This document shows, in pieces, positions 59,018 through 64,000 of a stretch of DNA of 64,000 bases; positions within the stretch are counted from its first letter, which is position 1, and the number at the start of each line of letters is the position of its first letter. The notes beneath the pieces were generated by a model, which saw only the letters and a list, made by a program, of their open reading frames with translations, ran no database searches and had not been told where the DNA came from. Origin of the DNA: Cyanobium sp. AMD-g (GTDB lineage Bacteria; Cyanobacteriota; Cyanobacteriia; PCC-6307; Cyanobiaceae); NCBI RefSeq assembly GCF_024346395.1, contig NZ_JAGQCW010000001.1:62001-126000 (forward strand). Direction: 5' to 3'. The translations under genes were made by a program, and so were the position numbers.

Positions 59018-60271
59018 TCAGGGGTCGACCCAGCGACCGTCCTCCTTGATCAGGGCGATCAGCGCCTCCACCCCCTCGGCTTCCGGCACCCGGCGGATTT
59101 CCTCCCGCCCGCGGTAAAGGGAGATGGTGCCGGGGGTCTTGCCCACGTAGCCATAGTCGGCATCGGCCATCTCTCCGGGGCCATTGACGATGCAGCCCAT
59201 CACGGCGATGTCGAGCCCTGTCAGGTGGGCGGTGGCGTTGCGCACCACATGCAACACCTCTTCCAGGTTGAACAGGGTGCGGCCGCAGCTGGGGCAGGCC
59301 ACGTACTCCACCATCGTCTTGCGCAGACCCATGGCCTGCAGGATCGAATAGCAGACAGGGATCTCCTTTTCCGGTGCTTCGGTGAGCGACACCCGGATCG
59401 TGTCCCCGAGGCCCTCGGCCAGCAGGGTGGCGATGCCGGCGGTGCTCTTGATGCGGCCGTAGTCGCCGTCGCCCGCCTCGGTGACCCCCAGATGCAGGGG
59501 GTAGTGGAAGCCCTCGGCATCCATGCGGAAGGCCATCATCCGGTAGGCCGCCAGCATCACCGGGGCCCGGGAAGCCTTCATCGACACGACGATGTTGTGG
59601 AAGTCGAGCCGGTCGCAGATGCGGATGAATTCCATGGCGCTCTCCACCATCCCCAGGGGTGTGTCGCCGTAGGTGAACAGCATCCGCTCGGCCAGGGAGC
59701 CGTGGTTGACGCCGATGCGCAGGGCCTTGTCCTGCTCTTTGAGCAGGCCCACCAGCGGTTCGAGGGTGGTCTGGATGCGCTCGCCGATGGCTGCCACCTC
59801 TTCGGCCGTGAACTCCGTGCGGCTGGGATCGGGCTTGTCGAACACGTACAGGCCGGGGTTGATCCTCACCTTGTCGACGTGCTGGGCCACCTCCAGGGCA
59901 ATCTTCATGCCGTTGTGGTGCACGTCCGCCACCAGCGGCACAGGCTGGTAGCTGTCCTCCAGCCGCTGCCGGATCTCCTTCACCGCCTTGGCGTGGGCCA
60001 GGCTCGGCACGGTGAGGCGCACGATCTCGCAGCCCGCCTCGTGCAGCCGTCGGATGCCGGCGGTGGCCCCCTCGATGTCGAGGGTGTCCTCGTTGATCAT
60101 CGACTGCACCACCACGGGGTGCTCGCTGCCCACCCAGACGTCGCCGACCCGCACGCTGCGGGTGCGGCGGCGGCGGATCACCGTGTCGAAGCGGGGGTCA
60201 CGGGCCCAGTCGGCCGGGAGGGGGTTGGTCCCCGGGGCGGTGGTGGTGGCTGTGGCCAGGGTGCCGGTCAT
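59018..60271 (-). CDS. ispG: 4-hydroxy-3-methylbut-2-enyl diphosphate synthase
   Basis: 417 residues. IspG (GcpE) reduces the cyclic diphosphate of the MEP pathway to HMBPP, using a [4Fe-4S] cluster and ferredoxin. Cluster cysteines: [12 protein letters not shown] and [17 protein letters not shown]. The N-terminal TIM-barrel part has [22 protein letters not shown] and [10 protein letters not shown]. An in-frame TTG at 60295 could add eight residues. Essential for carotenoids and chlorophyll side chains. Confidence 0.97.
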   Translation of the reverse strand: MTGTLATATTTAPGTNPLPADWARDPRFDTVIRRRRTRSVRVGDVWVGSEHPVVVQSMINEDTLDIEGATAGIRRLHEAGCEIVRLTVPSLAHAKAVKEIRQRLEDSYQPVPLVADVHHNGMKIALEVAQHVDKVRINPGLYVFDKPDPSRTEFTAEEVAAIGERIQTTLEPLVGLLKEQDKALRIGVNHGSLAERMLFTYGDTPLGMVESAMEFIRICDRLDFHNIVVSMKASRAPVMLAAYRMMAFRMDAEGFHYPLHLGVTEAGDGDYGRIKSTAGIATLLAEGLGDTIRVSLTEAPEKEIPVCYSILQAMGLRKTMVEYVACPSCGRTLFNLEEVLHVVRNATAHLTGLDIAVMGCIVNGPGEMADADYGYVGKTPGTISLYRGREEIRRVPEAEGVEALIALIKEDGRWVDP

Positions 60272-60301
60272 CGCGGGTGGGCCGGTGATGGCCAAAGCCT
60301 G

Positions 60302-60949
60302 TCACAAAGTCGGTGGCGGCGGCTGGTCCTGCTCCAGCCGCCGCTGCACCTCCTTGAGATCCTGCCAGGTGAGCCATTTGGGGGAACCCTGCTCCCGCGA
60401 GGGGTTGCGCAACAGATAGGAGGGATGGAACACCGGCATCACCCAGCGGCCCTGCCAGGGGTGCCACTGGCCGCGGAGGCGGGAGATGCCTCCCTTGATG
60501 CCGAGCACCCCTTCCAGGGCCGTGGCACCGGTGAGCAACACCACGGCGGGATCCACAGCGGCGATCTGAACGGCCAGCCAGGGGGCGCAGGCTGCCATCT
60601 CCTGGGCCGTCGGTTTGCGGTTGTCGGGGGGGCGGCACTTCACCACATTGCAGACGTAGGCGTCCAGCTCGCTGTCCAGTCCCACGCTGGCCAGCATCTG
60701 GTCGAGCAACTGGCCGGCCCGCCCCACGAACGGTCGGCCGCTGGCGTCCTCCTGAGCACCGGGCCCTTCGCCGATCACCATCAGCCGTGCCGCCGGATCG
60801 CCCCGGCTGATCACCACCTGCTGGCGGCCCGCGGCCAGCCCGCAGCGGCGGCAGTCCTGGCAGCTCCGCTGCAGCCCTTTGAGGCTGGGCGTCGCCCCTG
60901 CCGCGAGGGTGTCACCCAGGAGGGACGGTTGCAGGAGGTCGCCGGCCAT
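60302..60949 (-). CDS. Uracil-DNA glycosylase, family 4
   Basis: 215 residues. Family 4 UDG with [4Fe-4S] cysteines in SCQDCRRCGL and YVCNVVKCRPP. Active-site motif GEGPGAQEDASGRPFVG and the C-terminal HPSYLLRN loop. It removes uracil from DNA. An ATG six codons earlier (60967) is possible; I keep the one at the family start. Divergent from the aminotransferase with about 85 bases between starts. Confidence 0.95.
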   Translation of the reverse strand: MAGDLLQPSLLGDTLAAGATPSLKGLQRSCQDCRRCGLAAGRQQVVISRGDPAARLMVIGEGPGAQEDASGRPFVGRAGQLLDQMLASVGLDSELDAYVCNVVKCRPPDNRKPTAQEMAACAPWLAVQIAAVDPAVVLLTGATALEGVLGIKGGISRLRGQWHPWQGRWVMPVFHPSYLLRNPSREQGSPKWLTWQDLKEVQRRLEQDQPPPPTL

Positions 60950-61033
60950 GGCGCCATTCTTGGCCATGGCCGCGGGGCGTAGGGCAAGATGGCCGGATTG
61001 CCGAATCGCGCCCTCCAGACGCCGCACACTGCC

Positions 61034-62212
61034 ATGCCGGCCCCGTTGTCGCTCTCCGCCCGGGCGCAGGCGTTGCAGCCATCGCTCACCCTCGCCATCA
61101 CCGCCAAGGCCCGTGAGTTGCGCACTGGCGGCAAGGACATCTGCAGTCTCAGCGCCGGGGAGCCCGATTTCGACACCCCCGCCTTCATCCGCCAGGCGGC
61201 GGCCGAGGCGCTCGAGGCCGGCCACACGCGCTATGGACCGGTGGCCGGTGAACCCCAGCTGCGCCAGGCCATCGCCGCCAAACTGAGCCAGGAGAACGCT
61301 GTTCCCACCCAGGCCGATCAGGTGCTGGTGACCAACGGCGGCAAGCAGGCCCTCTACAACCTGTTCCAGGTACTGCTCAATCCCGGCGACGAGGTGCTGC
61401 TGCCAGCGCCGTACTGGCTCAGCTACCCGGAAATGGCCCAGCTGGCCGGCGCCAGCGTCCGCTGCCTCCGCACTGACGCCAGCGGCGGCTTCCGCTTCAG
61501 CCCCGAGCAACTGGAGGCCGCAATCACACCCTTCAGCCGGCTGCTGGTGCTCAACAGCCCCTCCAATCCCACCGGCATGGTGCTCAGCCACGCCGAACTG
61601 GAGGCGATCGCCGCCGTACTGCGCCGCCATCCCGGCCTGGCGGTGGTGTGTGACGAGATCTACGAGATGCTGCTCTCGCCGGGCCATACGCACCACAGCC
61701 TGGCGGCGGTGGCCCCCGATCTGGCCGAGCGGATCTTCATCGTCAACGGCTTCGCCAAGGGCTGGGCCATGACGGGCTGGCGGATCGGCTGGCTGGCGGG
61801 GGCCCGCCACGTGGTGGCCGCCGCCAGCGCCCTGCAGAGCCAGAGCACCAGCAACGTCTGCAGCTTCGCCCAGTACGGCGCCCTGGCGGCGATCAGCGGC
61901 TCGCGGGATTGCGTCCGGGAGATGGCGGCCGAGTTCAGCCGACGGCGTGCCCGGCTCAGTGAAGGCCTGATGGCGATCCAGGGTCTGAAGCTGCTGCCCC
62001 CTGAGGGGGCCTTCTATGCCTTCCCGGACGTGAGCGCCTGGGGCCTCGATTCGATGACCCTCTGCGGCCGGTTGCTGGAGGAGGTGGGCCTGGCGGTGGT
62101 GCCCGGTGCCGCCTTCGGCGACGACCGCTGCATCCGCCTGTCCTGCGCCGCCTCCCCCGCCACGATCGATGACGGTCTGGAGCGGCTGCGTCGCTTCGGC
62201 GAAGGCCTCTGA
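61034..62212 (+). CDS. aspC: Class I aminotransferase (aspartate aminotransferase type)
   Basis: 392 residues. PLP-binding lysine in NGFAKGWAMTGWRIGW; other fold type I markers are LSAGEPDFDTP, VTNGGKQALYN, LNSPSNPTGM and VVCDEIYEML. Family 1 gamma/1 beta aspartate or prephenate aminotransferases share these; the exact amino donor cannot be fixed. The ATG at 61034 was preferred over 60989, which lies in the promoter gap with the UDG gene. Confidence 0.93.
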   Translation: MPAPLSLSARAQALQPSLTLAITAKARELRTGGKDICSLSAGEPDFDTPAFIRQAAAEALEAGHTRYGPVAGEPQLRQAIAAKLSQENAVPTQADQVLVTNGGKQALYNLFQVLLNPGDEVLLPAPYWLSYPEMAQLAGASVRCLRTDASGGFRFSPEQLEAAITPFSRLLVLNSPSNPTGMVLSHAELEAIAAVLRRHPGLAVVCDEIYEMLLSPGHTHHSLAAVAPDLAERIFIVNGFAKGWAMTGWRIGWLAGARHVVAAASALQSQSTSNVCSFAQYGALAAISGSRDCVREMAAEFSRRRARLSEGLMAIQGLKLLPPEGAFYAFPDVSAWGLDSMTLCGRLLEEVGLAVVPGAAFGDDRCIRLSCAASPATIDDGLERLRRFGEGL

Positions 62213-62256
62213 ACGTCCCGCCGTTGCTGGACCCTCTCCCCCGGACGGCTCCCCCG

Positions 62257-62928
62257 ATGCCGGTGCCGAAGAAGCTGGTGGTGCTCGGCGACAGCGGGGT
62301 CTACGGCTGGGGTGATCCGGAGCAGGGTGGCTGGTGCGAGCGCCTGCGCCGCCATTGGATGGATCTGCCCCAGGGGCCCGTGCTCTACGGCCTCGGGGTG
62401 CGTGGCGATGGGCTGGAGCGGCTGGCCGCCCGCGCCGAGGCGGAGGTGGGCCACCGGGGCGAGCTGCGCCGCCAGCGCCCCCAGGGGATCCTGCTGTCGA
62501 TCGGCCTCAACGACACCGCCCGGGTGGGACGGCCCGACGGCCGTTTCCAGCTGGCGCCGGAGGCCTTCCTGTTCGGCCTGCAGCAGTTGCTGCCCCGGCT
62601 GCGGGCCATCGCCCCGGTGTTCGTGCTGGGCCTCACCCCGGTGGACGAGGCAGTGATGCCCTTCGCCGGGATGCTCTGGTACGACCTGGCCAGCGTGCGG
62701 CTCTACGAGGGCCTGCTGGAGGAAGCCTGCATGGAGGCGGACGTGCCGTTCCTGCCCCTGCTCGATGGCCTGCTGGCCGACCCCCTGTGGCTGCAAGGGT
62801 TGTGCAGCGACGGCCTGCACCTCAACAGCGACGGCCACGGCCAGCTCTACCGTCGCCTGCGCGCCTGGGGCGCCCTGTTGCAATGGGCCGAACTGGACCC
62901 CCACAGCAGCGTGACAGCGGCGCACTGA
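62257..62928 (+). CDS. SGNH/GDSL-type hydrolase
   Basis: 223 residues. Block I VVLGDSGVYGWGD with the nucleophile Ser, block III SIGLNDTA with Asn-Asp, and block V SDGLHLNSDGH with the Asp/His dyad: a complete SGNH esterase triad. No signal peptide is seen, so it is probably intracellular. Substrate unknown; lysophospholipase or acyl-ester hydrolysis is possible. The ATG at 62257, directly before block I, was chosen; the frame upstream starts with a TTG 11 codons earlier. Confidence 0.9.
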   Translation: MPVPKKLVVLGDSGVYGWGDPEQGGWCERLRRHWMDLPQGPVLYGLGVRGDGLERLAARAEAEVGHRGELRRQRPQGILLSIGLNDTARVGRPDGRFQLAPEAFLFGLQQLLPRLRAIAPVFVLGLTPVDEAVMPFAGMLWYDLASVRLYEGLLEEACMEADVPFLPLLDGLLADPLWLQGLCSDGLHLNSDGHGQLYRRLRAWGALLQWAELDPHSSVTAAH

Positions 62929-63096
62929 CCCCTGCTTCAGGCTCCCTGCGACCGGCACGCAGCAGCCCACGGCGCTGCACCTGGCCGGCCCCGACGGCAT
63001 CACCCGATCGGAGGAAGCAAACTCCCCCCCTCCGGTGAACCTCCGCAGGCGGATGGCCGCGACTCTGAAGAAACGGACCCTGCTGGATGCATCACC

Positions 63097-64000
63097 ATGG
63101 ATCGCCCTCCGCCACCCCCTCCTCCGGCCCCTGTGCTGCTGGCGACACGCCGGGCGCCGCAGCCGGACCCCTGCGCGGGCTGCCGCGACATCCCCGAGGC
63201 GATCGTGGATCGCCGCAGCCGCAACCGCCGCCGGCTCAAGGCCTTCGCGGAGGCCACCGATCCGCTCAGCCGGCTGCGCTGGCGCAACTTGGTGGTGGAA
63301 GACAACCTGCCGCTGGTGTTCAGCATCGCCGGACGCCAGGGCGTCGACACCGGCCTGGCCTTCGAGGATCTGGCCCAGGTGGGCAGCCTCGGCCTGATCC
63401 GGGCCGTCGAGGCCTTCGATCCCGATCGCAACGTCAGCCTCAGCAGCTTCGCCGTCCCGTACATCCAGGGGGCGATCCGAAGGGAGCGGCGGGATCGCCA
63501 GCCCATGGTGCGCCCCCCCCGCCCCCTGTGGGATCTGCACCAGCAGGTGCTCAGCCTCCAGGAAACCCGCCGTCGCAAGGGGCTGGAGCCCTTGCCCACC
63601 GCCGGCCTTGCTGATCGGCTGGCCTGTGATCCGGCCCGGCTGGAGGAGGCCCTGCAGGTGCGCAGCGCCGGCAGGGTCCGCAGCCTGGATGCCCCTTTCC
63701 GCCAGGACGGCGGCGACAGCGACGCGGCCGGCTGCCTGCTGGATCTGCTGGCCTCTCCCGCCGCCATCGGCGGGGACGGGGAGCTGGCGATCGCCAGCGA
63801 GGCCCAAAGCGCCGAGCGCCAGTGGTTGCGCCAGCAGCTGGCAGATCTCGATCCCCGTGAGCGGCAGCTGCTCGTGGGCCGGATCGATGTGGGCTGCACC
63901 TGGGTGGAGCTGGGCCGGCAGCTCGGGATCCCGGCCCGCCAGGCCCAGCGCCGCTGCGATGCTGTTCTCGATCGCCTGCGGCGCGCTGCCCTCGCCTGGC
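63097..64000 (+). CDS. Sigma-70 family RNA polymerase sigma factor, cut at window end
   Basis: At least 301 residues; no stop before the window ends. A Pro-rich N-terminus (PPPPPPPAPVLL) and a CAGC pair precede sigma region 2: RNLVVEDNLPLVFSIAGRQG, FEDLAQVGSLGLIRAVEAFDP and SLSSFAVPYIQGAIRRERRDR. Region 3 seems reduced and region 4 follows with LADLDPRERQLLVGRIDVG and a helix-turn-helix ELGRQLGIPARQAQRRC. It resembles alternative (group 3) sigma factors of cyanobacteria. The CAGC pair may bind a metal. Confidence 0.9.
   Translation, partial: MDRPPPPPPPAPVLLATRRAPQPDPCAGCRDIPEAIVDRRSRNRRRLKAFAEATDPLSRLRWRNLVVEDNLPLVFSIAGRQGVDTGLAFEDLAQVGSLGLIRAVEAFDPDRNVSLSSFAVPYIQGAIRRERRDRQPMVRPPRPLWDLHQQVLSLQETRRRKGLEPLPTAGLADRLACDPARLEEALQVRSAGRVRSLDAPFRQDGGDSDAAGCLLDLLASPAAIGGDGELAIASEAQSAERQWLRQQLADLDPRERQLLVGRIDVGCTWVELGRQLGIPARQAQRRCDAVLDRLRRAALAW

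Overview
The window comes from the chromosome of a high-GC picocyanobacterium of the Cyanobium / freshwater or halotolerant Synechococcus type. The evidence is gene content: the chlorophyll cyclase acsF, the small photosystem II protein Psb30/Ycf12, a Ycf20-like (DUF565) protein, a DUF2996 protein, IspG, accD, and several proteins of the cyanobacteria-restricted families DUF6464, DUF6737 and UPF0182. No rRNA, tRNA or CRISPR array was seen.

Bases 1-8,500 are accessory in character. They hold a decayed IS3-family transposase, a cytochrome P450, DUF1801 and DUF3592 proteins, a MarR repressor facing an overlapping four-gene run (two small DMT-type membrane proteins, an MFS transporter and a VOC-DUF1349 fusion), a methyltransferase coupled to a broken RibD/DHFR-like gene, an almost gene-free 480-base gap, and an SRPBCC protein. 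The MarR intergenic region carries two near-identical palindromes spaced 42 bases apart.

From 8.6 kb the window becomes housekeeping chromosome with short gaps and many 4-base overlaps. 8.6-20 kb: an esterase-subtilase fusion, a polysaccharide deacetylase, lpxD, leuB, a phosphoribulokinase of the proteobacterial class, prepilin peptidase, accD, a Gfo/Idh/MocA oxidoreductase and class II aldolase with a clear terminator. 20-34.5 kb: UPF0182, thrC with a MoaD/ThiS-type sulfur carrier, a cupin, an FtsH lacking its first membrane helix, rpmF, glycerate kinase, Ycf20-like, a HAD phosphatase, recJ, a ClC transporter overlapping psb30 antisense, and two half-size GDT1-type cation exporters. 34.5-47 kb: an RNase II/R-like protein whose catalytic aspartates are missing, ubiX, acsF, tldD/tldE, fmt, a DEAD-box helicase and TerC. 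47-64 kb: an HpsJ-like membrane protein divergent from a secreted protein with a PEP-CTERM-like tail, an E. coli GapA-type GAPDH, a zinc-ribbon/HExxH membrane protein, mfd, an HPPD-like dioxygenase homologue, the UDG-ispG-ctp-DUF6737 run, an aminotransferase, an SGNH hydrolase and a sigma-70 factor cut by the window end.

Pathway links visible here: carbon metabolism (prk, fba, gap), pigments and photosystems (acsF, psb30, DUF2996, ycf20-like), manganese or other cation export (two GDT1 halves, TerC), DNA repair (recJ, mfd, UDG) and protein quality control (ftsH, ctp, tldD/E). The most unusual items are the degenerate RNB protein, the class I PRK, the single-helix FtsH, the esterase-subtilase fusion, the VOC-DUF1349 efflux locus with paired operators, and the HPPD-like protein of unknown substrate.
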